Assembly: GCF_905220365.1 (NCBI RefSeq)
Contig: NC_061129.1
Location: forward strand, 7,006,803-7,070,802
Direction: 5' to 3'
From: Vanessa cardui
Taxonomy: Eukaryota; Arthropoda; Insecta; Lepidoptera; Nymphalidae
DNA length: 64,000 nucleotides
Both the position numbers and the translations under genes were made by a program. Shown piece by piece: positions 22,601-37,600 of the stretch (positions are counted from its first letter, which is position 1; each line of letters begins with the position of its first letter). Below the pieces are notes generated by a model. That model saw only the letters and a program-made list of their open reading frames with translations. It was not told where the DNA came from and did no database searches.

Positions 22601-25600
22601 ACGAATGTAACTCAAGTTTAGCTAATTTAATTATTAGCACAATTTTAGGTTTTATTTAAATAATTAAAGTAATTAATTGTTTAAAAGTTTTTATAAATTA
22701 ATTTACTAACAGTTTTTAATTTAAATACACTGTAAACGTAACAATTAAAATTTAATGTAAAAGTTTAATTTCATAAAAGTTTAATCGCATCATATACCTT
22801 TTCTCTGGAATGTATTACGATTTCATTTTAAGTAATTTATTCTTATATATATTTTATAAATGATTTAATTGCACGAATATAACGAAATATGTTTTCATTT
22901 ATATATTATTTTCATTATTGTGTCGTAATACAAAATATTGGATTTTGAAACTTATTATTAACCAACAAATAATCATATCATCATATTCAGTGTTCTTCCA
23001 AGATTGCTAGTAAATAAAAATAAAATGTATTCAGTTATAGATTATTTATTTGACATTGTATTGTAAATTTTACATAATACGTATGCATCCAAGGTTTCAA
23101 TTTATTATCAACAGAAACTTCATATCATTATTATAAAAGTAATTGTAATGGAAGTAGATCCTTCAATAGATAGATTAGCATTCGCCCATCTACTGCTGGG
23201 ATATTAACTGTTCTTTGTTTAATTATAATACAATATAAGTAAAGACCTCACTCGAATCAAATAATAATAATTTTAACATAGTTATCATTCTAATGTCAAA
23301 AAGTTGTTTCACAAAAACTTACGTAAAATAATATTTGCAACTGAAACCAGTAAAAAATGTCAATCGTTAAATACAACAGTGTTATTTGCGGGACAGATAG
23401 AGTACTTTATAGCACACGCCGAGCCTCGACTTTGTGAGATATCGTTTTTGTTCTGACAAAAAAAAAATCCTTTAATTTTTCAAGATAAATAAATATGACT
23501 TATTTGAAAAGCAAAATACTCTTTGTAGTATTCAGTATTCCCTCGCAGAAACAAGCATATTCAGTTGTTTCGAAATACCAATGCGGAAAGTTAAATTTCC
23601 AATAACGATTTTGCGGTGGGATGGTTCCTCGCCTCAATACGGATGGGATACGATTACGAGTTCCATTGGAAGCGCTTAATATATTCCCCAGTCAACTCTA
23701 ACGACACCAACGAGTACTGATGACGTAGCACTATCGATATTAAGTATACGAAAAAAGAGTTTTTAAACACAAACCTCATTATTTACGATCATACTGTAAT
23801 TTTCTTCCAAACATAGTACACATATATTTAGTATTAGTAAAGAAATAAAAATTAAATGAATCGCGTTTTTTTGACAATAATAAGGCACTAAAACTCCATT
23901 TCGAGTTTGAGGTGTTTATCCGTAGCGCAGTAAAAACTATAAAATAATATCACTTCAAAATTATTATCTTCATTGCATATTAAACGTAAAAGATATATCT
24001 TTGTATTCAATACCTCATAAACTTGTCAGGTGTTTATGTTCAATAACTAACTCAAATTCCATGGAACGGTTGATTTAAATTTATTAAAAACAAGTCAATT
24101 TTAAAGAAACGTAAAAAAGGTGATTTACATTTTTCCTCATTACTAATTGTAATATATCACTCTCATCAATACAAAGCAAGTGAAGCCTAATGTTTTCATT
24201 AGGAGTTCGACCCGATTATAATACACGTTATTATATTGACATTATAATATCAGGAAGTAAGTAATGATATTAAGGAAATAGATTTATTGTTCTCTTACTA
24301 CGGGTGAATATCATCAAAATTACCCAAAAATAGAATCAAAAATATTTACAAATAAAATAAAATTTTAAGATACAAAATGTTCATACCTGCTTAGAGATGA
24401 GTTTATCAACCGACTTCAAAAAGGAGGAGGCTATCAATTCGTCTGTATTCTGTATGTTTTTTTTTATTCTTTTTTTATTATAAAGGATATACTTTAAGGG
24501 TAGTTTGGTGAAAGTTTGGTAAGATTCTGAGCACAGGATCCATGTTAAATTAAGGGAACGGGAGGCAACGGAACAATTCTGAGGACCACGTTAGCAATAC
24601 TCGGTCGAATCTTTTATTTATGGGTTACTTGGATATTTGAATCACCTTCCGGAACGTGGTTATGTTCATGTAATTGTCATAATCGAATATTATAATCAAC
24701 TAGCGATCCGCCCCGACTTCTCACGGGTGCAATACTGATACTAAATATACTAAAGAATTTGTATTTTGTTGACACCGGCTCCAAATATAACAATAACTAT
24801 AACTACGTTATATAATCGTAAATCGACTTTAAAGTAGTCTAATATTTTTCATTTCATTTTACCTAGGAGGACTCTCAAAAATATGTTAAATATGCAATTA
24901 TTTTTATTACTTTTTAGTGCATTTTAATTTGTTTTAAAATACTGTTTTGTTTGAAGTCGGTTTTTCTTTTTGTTAAAATTTTATTTATTTAATTGCTGTT
25001 GAAACTTAAACTCTATCTTAAAAACCATAAGACCTTTTTGATCCCGGTTGCACATGTTTTTACTTACGCTTTGTAATATTTAAAATGTTTCTCAAAATTA
25101 TAGAATATAAACAACACAATTATTCCAATGAAGGAGTAATATCTAAAATAGTTTGCCAATAAGGAATTCCTCTTTCTAAGTTTCTGTTTTCTCAGTTTTC
25201 CTAATGACTATAGATTAAAAGTAGAGAGTTCAATATTACAATATCATTGAAAGCTATTATCGTTTGATCGCTTCTGCTTTCCGAATTAATATATAATCTT
25301 AATTCCTGTGGGATGCTTATTATGTGTAGATTTATTTTATTTATACGATATAACTTAACTGATCTGCATTTTTCATTGTTAAAGCAAATATAAAACATAT
25401 ATTAGTTTCAACCAACATTGGCCCACAGATGATATTTTGACTCGCGGCCCTCAATATATACGCTAACTTCATAACTATTAAACAAATATCAAAGAACAAA
25501 ATCCGTTTGTCGTACATTAAAAGACTACACCGAAATATTTATTTTATTGTTATACGTGGGCGGTATGGATAATTTTTCGTTAATAATATAATAGTTATAA

Positions 25601-28600
25601 CCCTCAGCTTCACTTATGTTTTAGGGGTCGGTTGGAGGTCAGGCTTAGGGTTGAATCTTACTTCATACCTACCAAATTTAATCAAATTTGGTTCAAGTGT
25701 TTGACCTTGGAAGACTAATAGATGGAAAGGTAGAGAGTAACTTTCACATTTGTAATACATATTTATATGGATATTTAATTAGATAAAAAAAATATAAGAA
25801 ACGTTTTTTTTAACATTAAAAGGAAAACGGGAAATATCCCACACAAATAAGGATTTTTTCAAATCGTTTCATGATGGAGTCCTGAATTAACACCTAGAAG
25901 GCGCTGCAGCGCATAAGTTCCGAATAGCCGATAGCCGTGACAATTGATATACAAAGGTACTCGTACATACAAGAGCAGGACAACTGCCGGGTTTTGCTAG
26001 TTATAATATAAAAATATTTAACAGACCACTCTTAGTCAACGTTAACTATTTCTCAATACATCACCTTCAAATACTATTTGTCACGCAAAGATATAACTCG
26101 GAACAAGATCTGAATGCTAATTACCAAGGAAATTAAAAGGAACGATAAACTGATACCATTTTCCTATGTATATTTCATATTTGAGGTATCCAATGACATT
26201 TACATAAATTACTGATTATATTCATCATAATAGCAACGTTGGTTTTTTTTTTATAAAATAACAATAAAGTAAGTAATCATCCTCCATAAACTTTGTCAAA
26301 CTAACCGTCAAAAGGCCTTCTAAAGAAATTCTATTTTAATAAGAAATAAGATATAAATAAGACATTTAATATGAAAAAAATGCACTTTTTTTAACTGTAT
26401 TTTCATAACTTAGAAAATATCTTGTGTTAATATTACGAAAGATAGCGCTTACCTTTGAAACTCGATTATTTTCAATAACATATCAATTGGGATAATTGAC
26501 AGGGACAAGGCAAGCGTCATAACAATGAGCATCAGTGTGAAGCGCACACAACATTGTCATGTATTGAAAGAGTTGGACGGGATCTTCCGTGCGTTCCCAA
26601 TATTTAATAAAAAATAAAATATTTCGGAGTGCGTAAACGAAACAGTGTACAGTGTTACTGACTCAGCAGCATACAAGATGGTTTGTTTTTAACGTTTATT
26701 AACCTGCAAGCTCCATATGTATATTTGTACTTAAACATTAAAATATTCAAATAAGTAAAGTGACTGCATCAAATATTGTGGTATTTTGACATAATACAAA
26801 AATTGTGGTTTCAATTAGAACTATTTGGACGAATGAAATTTTCCTTATAGTGTTTAAATTTGTTAACTTGTGTTAATATTTTGATCGTGACCACGCGGTA
26901 AAGCTGTGCATACGGATTGAGGTGCGAAGCGATAGATAAACAAAATAGGCATAAACTTTATTTACGATTTCAGTAACGTCTGGATCAGATTAACCTCGCT
27001 ATTGATTGACGGTCCTCGTGTTCACACATCACTTGCTTGAACCATGCCATATTTAATTACTGGAACGGGTTACGAGACAAAGGCGTCGGTATACAATTGC
27101 TAATTCAATCGTAGCTCTGCATGCCCCATCTTCATATGATTGAATGAACGAAAGATTCATCGTCAATTTACGTTTAACGAATCTGTATTACATCACTACT
27201 CCAAAACCTACGGGTTTATATCATTTTTAAACCGAATGAAAAAAACCTTGCGCTATTGCAGAAAAAAATAGTTTTAGAAATTAGATTAAAAGAAAAATCA
27301 GCCAAAAATCAAAGGATTCGCTTACATCATCATCTCGGGTCCATTTTTCCTAAAATTTTGTCTCAATAAATAGGTTTATGCCGAAATGGTAAAACAATAT
27401 TTTTCTCTCAACATACTACAATCACAAACTCGTTTAAAACATAATGCAATACAAACACGATGTATATTCGCGTTTTGATCATTTTTTTTATTTTTAAGAA
27501 TTATGTAAAGTTGAAAGTCACAGATACGATACCCTATTTTCCAATATCTATTTTAAAAGCAGCGTTTTCCTTTTGTTTTTCTGAACAAATAAGACCCTAT
27601 TTGGTATCAAAGAAGATAATATACGTTACTTTGAAGTCTGATATCTTATTTAAGGGTCGTTTACGATTTTGTAATCTGTATTTTACATACGATTTACGCT
27701 GGGTTCTTTATCTCATATGGATAAACACCTAACATTTATTGCTTCTAAATGAAACCATTTCAAAGTCATCTAATGCGATTAGTTTTTTTTTTTATGTAAA
27801 CACAATAATTAATTCTTTTGTCTTAGAACACAGCGTCTTTTTTACTATTGTCGTCTTTACTTCATAAATAATAACAACAACAACAACAACAACAGCCTGT
27901 AAATTCCCACTGCTGGGCTAAAGGCCTCCTCTCCCTTTGAGGAGAAGGTTTGGATCATATTCCACCACGCTGTTCCAATGCGGGTTGGTGGAATGCACAT
28001 GTGGCAGAATTTCTATGAAATTTGTCACATGCAGGTTTCCTCACGATGTTTTCCTTCACCGCTGAGTACGAGATGAATTATAAAGACAAATTAAGCACAT
28101 GAAACAGCGGTGCTTGCCTGCGTTTGAACCCGCAACCATCGGTTAAGATGCACGCGTTCTAACCACTGGGCGATCTCATATTATCATAAATAATAAAGCA
28201 TTCTTTAAATTTTTTTTAAACAATATCCAGGATGAAAAGTATGTTAAATAAATTAAGGATGTCACAAATCCTTTGTGAAATTTACACAATTTTACAGGTT
28301 TACGTTAAATATTTGTCCTAATAATAAGCACGTATAAGATGTCAAACCGGACTCAATTATTATCATCGAATAAAAACACAAACTCTAACATTTCAATTTA
28401 ATATAAATATTTAATGGTGTTCGGGTTATAGCCGTGGTCGCTTTACCTAATAATAAATAGCAGACGATCACGACGCTTCCAACATCTGGGTCTTTTTTGC
28501 GTCAAATTATGATAAATAGTTAAGAAGCTATGAGAGAATAAGTGAATAGCCTAATGAAATCATATACCTACTCTCCTTCGTCGGATAATACTGGGATATG

Positions 28601-31600
28601 ATCTTATTCTTACGAATGATTAGATTTATAGACTTTGAAGAATACTTAAAATACCTGACCTGTTACTTATGCATAATTAAATAATTAGAAATATAAAAGA
28701 TACATAAAGTTACTCAATAATATAGTTATAAATTATCTATTTTATTACCTCGATAAAATCAAACTTAATTTTTATAAACAATGATTAATTAAACAAAAAA
28801 GGAATACTTGAAACAACCTCGTTACAGTTCTTTTATATTAAATAGTAATTTAAAATTGTAGAAGCTTAATTTTTATCTGCTTTTCTATTTGGTTACACTT
28901 AACATTGAAATATTGTTCAAGAATAATAATAATAGACTGAAGGACTTACTTATGTCAAGTACATAAGTACACAACAACTCGTTCGTTTTAATGTTTTAAT
29001 TTGTTTATTATATACTTAGAAAAAAAAAGTTTAAATATATATTTTTTAATTTTGTATCATGGAATAAGTATGCAACGTATACTTATTCTGTTACGGTCCA
29101 AATAGAAAAAAAAAAAGAGGTTATTTTTTTATATTTTATTCGTTTCAAATAAAATTACCAAAATCCACAGATTTTCTTTCACCGGTTTTGAGAAGCTTTT
29201 TTCCGAAACGGAAGTCCTTTTCATTTTATTCATTATGTGTTTTTATTATTCATAGAAGTTACACTACAGTATATAAATAATTTAACTTGTGCGTTGTTCA
29301 AGATATCTTATATACATATAATGCCATTTTCAAACGTCACAAGCCACAATCACATACGTATAAAATAAATAAAAACTTATTATATGAACAGTAGGTTCTT
29401 GCTTACCCTTCAGAATGCGCAAAATTAGATCATCTGCGATTAATTTATTACTGACAGCACTTCTTATATAAGAAGTATATATTAGTAGTAGTCGCCGCGG
29501 CTTCGCTCGCCTTTTAGGGCGTTGGTTGGACAAAATGTAAATGACCTTTCTTGAAGTTCAAGTTTATATTATTTATATAGTTTCATCAAATTCAGTTCAG
29601 CGTTCAAATCAAATCAAATCAAAATAAACTTTATTCAAGTAGGCTTTTACAAGCACTTTTGAATCGTCATTTTACAATTAAGTGAAGCTACCACCGGTTC
29701 GGAAAGTAGATTCTATCGAGAAGAACCGGCAAGAAACTCAGTAGTTACTCTTTTTTAACATTTAAAAATACAAAGTCATGATAGTTAAATACAATTATTT
29801 AAATTAATATAATTAGTTGGTCGTGAAAGAGCGAAAGTCAGACAGACAGACTTTCACACTTATAATATTAATGTAGATTATAATTTTCCATGTGAATCAT
29901 ATTCAAAATCAAAACAATTGTTATCAACAGTGACAAGCTACAACTCTACAATTAATATTGTTTTAATTACATAACATTATAATAATCGGTTTTTGTATGT
30001 ACAATAATACTTCATTATGGCACTTAATGTTACAATTGTTAAAACAACTGTGTGTATAATGCTGAAAAGTATTTTAGAATATGAAGAAAACTACCCGTCT
30101 CTGATACCTTTGCGTATAAAATTATTACAGTGAGACTAAACCAGGAACTTAAGATTTTTAAATTCACTTACTTATACGTGTATAAGTAAAAGGCTAATTA
30201 TGTATAATTATATTGTTAAACAAGTTTATTACTATACATGATTATTCATTTGATTTATTGAATAATGCCTCTCACGAGTTTAAATCTCTTCATTATCTCG
30301 TGGAATCCGTATGACGCAGTTCTATGCATCAGTTCAGTTTCGTTCACTATACCGACAATAGAATAGTGTTCTCATCGGGGTACAGATAATATCACCGGAG
30401 GATGATTAATATCATCACATCTGCGATATGCAAGTCTTTACATTGCATCCTAAAAGAACATAATAGAAGTTCCACAAATCGCTGAGCAAGAAACCGATCA
30501 TCTCGCGGGTCCGTGATTGTGACTGAAACGCCCAGAGTTTCGTGTACCTTGTACGTGTAACATTTCATACAAGTGAAACCCTTGGAGAATAAGTTTCCTT
30601 TTTGCTAATCTTGTGCGATGGATTGTCTTTGTGGCTGTTTTGTTCATGGTCCGATCCTGCAGAAATATACAGTAGAAAATAGCCATCCCAACGGTTCCAC
30701 CACCCAGCCGCATACTACACGATATGAAGTGGCCCTCATCCTAAAATGCTTACTGACCTTTGAAATTCAGTCAGACATGAACAAATTGACCCAAAGATTT
30801 GGAGCAATGGAGGAATATAATGACGAGGCTCAGTCGTCTTTGCAAAGTAAAGTACACCAGATGAAAGGATGATACAACTCCTTTTTCTTACTTACGAAAG
30901 TAATGACCGACCAGGATTGTTTTAATGAGTAACTCTGGTAGATTAGGAAGGATCTGGTTAAAATTTACGATGATGATGATGCCAAGATCAAGTCACTCAG
31001 TATACCCTGGAAATATGCCTCACATGGAATATAGAGATGTGAGACTGGGTCTGAGAAACCGAATGAGGCTTTTTTGCGTATAGTTGTTTATTTAGTAAGC
31101 CATATTATGAAACTGTGTGCTACACGCACAATAATACATTTTAAACTATCTGATAATTCCGTTACCTTGGCTACATGCGAGACTTACGACACTAGCAATG
31201 AGTTGAGTAAAGAGATTACTTTATTTGAACATCCTTTATTCGCCGAAAATATTTAAGATTCTTTTTTCAAATTGGAAAAGTTCAAGGTTGTATAAATTAA
31301 CTGGATTGATTTATTGTAATAAATTTAAGGAAAATATTGTTATTTCATATTTTTGATAACTTATTTTCCAATGCGACTCTATAAGCATCTCTGTTATATA
31401 ATGGTAGCTGTCCTTCCCCATTTCGCTCGGATTCCCTGTTTCGCCACATATCATTTGAATTATAAAAAATAAACCTATCAATGAGCGTCTTTGCCGCTAG
31501 GGCTACAACTTTTCCAAAATTTAAAGTTAATCGAAACAATAGTTACGAGGAACTCATGCAACTCATACAAGCCTGATTCTGAACTTGATGAATCTATATA

Positions 31601-34600
31601 TTCGTTTAAATTAGCCAACTACGTAAATTTTACAACGTTAAAATTGCACAATATAACAGTATAACGTAGGTAGTCGTGTGCCAAGTAATTTTAATCACTG
31701 ATATTATAGTATCGTCCTTATTGTTTTTTATGTCTTCCAACATTATACAAAAAAATCTGTTTATAACCCTTAGTGTTATATAATAGTTTGCATAGTTCGT
31801 TCTAGTTTCATTTTAAACTATTTACAGAACAATTGAACAAAGGCATGTCTTTTACTAAAGATACAACAGTGTAACAATTTTTATATTTAAAACATAAAAA
31901 ATAAATGATGACTTATATAAATTTGCCATCGTTACCGTATTTAGAATAAGAATCAAAAATACGTTAAACAAGTTGGAATATTTATTACCACATTTAAACG
32001 TAAAGTCACTCAGATATTTAATATTATTTAAGATTATTTATATAAGTTTTTTATTTATTCTCTCGTCAAAGGAGTTAGTGACTGACCGTAAGTTACAAAG
32101 TTAACTTTATTGCTACATATTATATGTTTCTTTATTGCTTATATTATTATATAATTACTGAAAACAATTATATAAATTAAGGCATATACAAAAAAAAACA
32201 GTTACTGTAAACGCTTGGCGAAGAGTAAACCGGACTCCTATCGCAATTTTTTTGTCGTTCAAATTAAAAATGAAATGTTACCCCACATATATTGAGATTT
32301 GACACACGAGTCCCAGTATATATGTATATTTATGAGTTCTTGATCTAAATTATAAATAGTAGGGCATTAAGTATAATCAGTAAATTCATATTTTTTACTT
32401 TGCTATTAAGTTAGACACATACATTAAATACTATTGACTACTAGTACGAGAGCTTAGTACGAATTTCAGTTTTTATTTTCGAAGTAACCAACAAATAGAT
32501 AAAGCATCACATAAAAACCAATTTTATTTAAAAGCCATTCTTTCAACAGCTTATAGTGAGTGGGAATTGTTCAAGCGCGTAAATAATTGCCGTTTGCGAC
32601 AAACGTTTGTCTTGTCGTCATGTACATGCATTTGTATGAATTGTATTTATATGCAACTTTTACGCTTATTGTCAATATGTTACAGTAAATGCCCATTTAC
32701 ATATACATTCGCAGATAATAATCGCATAGTTCTATTCAGTGAATAAGAAGCGCCCCTCCACTTTAAATAAACGCCGCTAACAAGTCGATTTTAATAACGA
32801 TAATAATTAAAAACTACTATTTTCACTTGAAAACAATTATTCTTATCCAACAAGAACCTGAAAGGAAACTTATACGCTTTATACTTCCACTCTCATGTTA
32901 ACCAAAGCAGCGCTCGGATCGAAATATGGATTATTTAAAAAATCCCATCTAAAAGGTTCATTATCTAGCCTAAGCTCCTGTTGGTATACTTTTTATTAAC
33001 CGACTTAAAAAAAGGAGGTTCTCAGTTCAATTGTTTGTATGTATGTATATTTGTCCGCAATAATCTCGCGTTTGACTTAAGCTATTTGGATGCGGTTTTC
33101 AGAAAAATATTTGTTACATTCAGGAGAAGGTTTTAGTTCTTTAATCGACGCGAAAAAAGGAGGTTCTTAGTTTGACCCATAATTATGAAGCCGATCATAT
33201 ATTTATTTCTAGTAATACTATTGATATAACCAACAATTTTCTGCATGACATGCATCAACGTTAATCCCTTTCATTCATTTCATATTGGTGGCACGCGGCT
33301 TTATTCGCAATAAAGTTGAGTTATACAGGCAGTTATATAATATGCTCATTACGTATACTGCACTGCTACTGAAGTCAGAAAATATTCCTTAATAAATAAC
33401 GAACAAAAACCTTTGAATCCTCTTTTTTGACATTAGAAGTAAGTTTAGTTTCCGAGATTGGCGCGTTAAACAATACATAACTGTTCTTCAGCCTTATTAA
33501 TATATTTATCTATTATAATCTTATACATGATAATAACTCAACAAAAAAAACAATATGAAATTAAGTTGTGGAGATTAAAGTATAGATGCATTACGGAATG
33601 TTATTGTAATAAAAAATCCAAATTATGAATTACAACCAAAACATTTGAGGACTAAAATAAAATCAAATCCGTATAATGAAAGCATCAAACTATGCCTAGA
33701 AAATAATAATTATTACTGAATAATATAACTTACTTAAATTATAATTAACACTACGAAGCAACTAATTTAAATAAATATTGTATTATTACCAATATGCAGT
33801 TAAGAAATAGTTTCTTTGTAAACTTTCCTTTGAATACAATATTAACAATCGTTGAAAAGACATTGTTACATCGCATTTATCCTTTCTTGCGCAATTTTCC
33901 ATTGATGCTAACTCAATAACGCTGTTTTCAATAATAATTATCTATGCAGTCACTAAATAATGGTAAATATTACATAATTATATGTACAATAAAAGTAGTA
34001 AGTAGTCACGTTTAGGTGTCAATGCGGAAGAGATATAGAAAATATATTTAATATAGCTGACGAGGTATCTATTAAGTAGGTAGTCGGTGATTTCATCAGA
34101 ATACCTGATTTATAAACTACTAGAGGGCCTCCCGCTTTACTTTTTTGTTTCTACTACCATATATTAGATGCGATACAATCAAATAATTGTATTAACTAAA
34201 ATGACTTTGTATTTTTAAATGTTGAAAAAGAGTAACTACTGAGTTTGTTGCCGGTTCTTCTCGGTGTAATATACTTTCCGAAACGGTGGTAGCTGCACTT
34301 AATTGTAAAATGATCACTTAATTCAAAATTGCTTGTAAAAGCCTACTTAAATAAGTTTATTTTGATATTGATTTTGATTTTTCATAAATTGTCGGCTATT
34401 CCAGTCCAACTTCTAATATTGCTAGCTATAATATAAGTCAGCTTAATCGTAACTGTATGGGAATTTTATTTATTTTTATATTATAATGCGATTCCCATAG
34501 TTATTATATATTGATCCATCTTCGACCGAGCACAAATCGTTGGGTTAGGGGAATACAAAAACGACAGAACGGCAACGATATTTTGATTAGATTGCGATAT

Positions 34601-37600
34601 TGTGAAAATTCATTATTATTTCCTGTTATTTTAATTTTTCAGAGCCACCATTGTGTATTTTTTATTAGACTCAAAAAAACAAAAATTCAAACAAAAATTC
34701 AAACTGTTACACAGTAAATTATGTATGAATGTATAAGATTGCATTGGGTGCAACAAACGGTATTATCTCTAAAACAGTGATCTATTCCAACCAAACCTTT
34801 GGCAGAGGCCCAATTGTAAAACAAATATGTGAGGCACAAAATTAATCTTCATTTTTACCAATAAAATTTTATAAATTTATAATTTTAATATCACTAATAA
34901 GAGTCAAATATATTCATACATAGACACCATAGATAGAAAATATACATGTTTACAACTACAATTACTTTTTGGAATTTAATGGGTAGGTAGAGATACTTAC
35001 TAAATTCATATCGATTTTATATTTTAATCAATTACAATTAATGAAGTCCTTTTCGATGAGTATATTTTTAAGGCCATCGTCCTTTATCTAATAAAATGAT
35101 ATTCCACAACAATGTAACATTGAACAATTTAATTAATTGTGTTGGGAAGCGATAAGCGCATAGCGTCAGTGCGGCGGCGTCGCGGGCGCACGGCGCGGCA
35201 TGGTGTACACCGTACGGTCTCAGTAAACTACCACGAATTACGTTCTCGCTTCATTATTGGGAACTCGTGGCCGGCTCCTCGTGAGTGATCATGTGATTGT
35301 GATGAGACCACTTAAGCAAATAAATAGCCGGCTGCTACCCGCAAACAACTATTGTCAACATTTGGTTTGTTTACGTACAATTTATTGGAGCGTTATAGTT
35401 ATGTGAAGTGAAGAATCGAGTGTTTATTATGTTATATAGGTGCGAAAGCAATTTAGATATCATTACTAAAACGTCTCAATAAATTGAATAATGTCAATTT
35501 ATTGCTATTAATTTACAAGTGCAAAAAATATGTACCTGAGTAATTTGTTCCTTTGTGACAATATCATTTTATCTATTCATTTTTTATCGTTAATGTTTTA
35601 TTGAATACCTTTATTTTTTATATTATAACATAATCATACAAAGAACTATTACGTATAAAAGATTATATTTATTTGAAAAATCTGTAAATTTATAGTTGAT
35701 TTCTCCTTGATTAATTCGTTTACATACATAGTTACACTGTCAAGAATAAATTACATACAGATAAAAAGCAAAGGATCCACTCGTACACTACAAAAGATAT
35801 AGATAGAGCATTGTGTAAAAATGTTGTAGGAAAGTATCGCGTATAGGCATCTCTTAGCAATAAAATACGTAGAAAATTATTATATTTTAGGCTTAATCTT
35901 AAAAACAAACTTTTATAATCAATAACAACAAAAAATCTATCTATGAAATATTTTGAAACGCCCTAACGCATAAAGTTAGCAAATATAAGCAATTAAGCAT
36001 AACGCAAAACTGTCCCAAAAATAACCTAGGCGCTAGAACAAATCATATTCATTCTTGTTTAGTTTATAATGTTATTTGAATTACAAATATATATCGCTAA
36101 TACATTAAAGTAAACTGATAATAACGGATACATTTTAAAATAATTATAGCTTTTAAACAATAGCAACAAAATGACGCCATCAAGTCATGACTGAATAATT
36201 CACATTTACATATATACATATATTTGTGCGAATTTGAAATTATATAGTGTCTATCTTCACAAGTTATTAACGAATTGACGTTTCATTGTTTTTCATTATC
36301 GTTACGAACGGACACCTTAACTTAGTATATAGTGTCCGAGACACTGTCGAGGCTCTGCGGTGGAAGTAACGAAGCTGAAACAGATAGACATTATTTCAGT
36401 ATTCAGTCTGCAATAGAGAAGCGCGCGCGCGAATTATAGATTGAAAAAACTTTGCTCAAAAATATCTCGTGGTCGGTTAAAATGTGCAAAGTTACCCCAA
36501 GGTGCGTTTAATGTTTTCGTATACTTTTTATTTTACAATATTTTAAGAAGAGAGTCTTTTACAAAATTATTAAAATTTCAATCAATGTTATTAAAGAGGA
36601 ATATATAGTTTTTTAAAATATTTTTAAAATTTTACTTTTTATTTTAATTTAGTTTTGTTTTTTCTAGGCTTACTTTTACTTGGTAGATGATAAATCGGTT
36701 TAATCTGTATTTATAAATATTTGGTTTTAAGAATTATTTCATTTTAAAAAAATATATAAAATTCTTTGAAATTTTAGATCTATAATATTATACGTATATA
36801 TGCGTTTCGGTTAGTGTCTTATTATTATTATTGAAGGGTAAAATTGTTTCATAAAAATATTTAGGCCCAACTCTAAACATATAAAAAACATAAAAGTTTT
36901 ATTTTATAAATTTATAATTAGTATTGTAAACAACAATACTAATTCATTAAAAATTAGAAATGTTTATAATTAAAATAAAATTTACAACATCACATAGATA
37001 TAAAAATAAAATAAAACGCCTTATAAAAAATTATAGCTTAGACCGTTAAAGCACATACCCTTATATTTGCTAATATTTTGAATTGCTATTAAGTTTGTAA
37101 ATTTTTATTTAAATATATTATTTATGAAGTACGACTAAGTACCACAAAAAGATAATAAAATAAATAGTTTAGTAGTACGGTATAATATTTTATTCGTCTT
37201 GTTTGTTAACTTCATGGCACGGATCAATTTAAAGCTTATGGTCACTACACAATCATTAGACATAATATTACATAAACACAGCTTTGCGTCCATCCAGTTT
37301 TTATAACTAATATGTGTTATATTAATTCGACTAATAAAAACCAAAATAAGTTATACCAATAATGACACATTTTGTTTTAAACAAAAAAGTCTAAAACAAA
37401 AAAGGCATGATAAAATGTTAGTTCGGTATTATGAAGAATACCATTATTTTAATAAAACTTTTTGAATAAGTTCGAAAGTTTGAAATAAGATCATAATTTG
37501 AATTTCACAATTACGAATATCGAGTATATTTAAATTGCCTTTAAACTTTCTACGTTGTAATTACAGGTTCGCAAAACAAGCGTCCGAATGACTGCGATAA

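Noticed and set aside
26500..26690. Further leader exon ending ATG|GTTTGT
   Set aside because: The donor is non-consensus and the only support is phase, which has a one-in-three chance; kept only as a remark in the region entry.
27460..27732. 90-codon + strand frame
   Set aside because: Composition as expected of chance in AT-rich DNA; no domain or junction signals.
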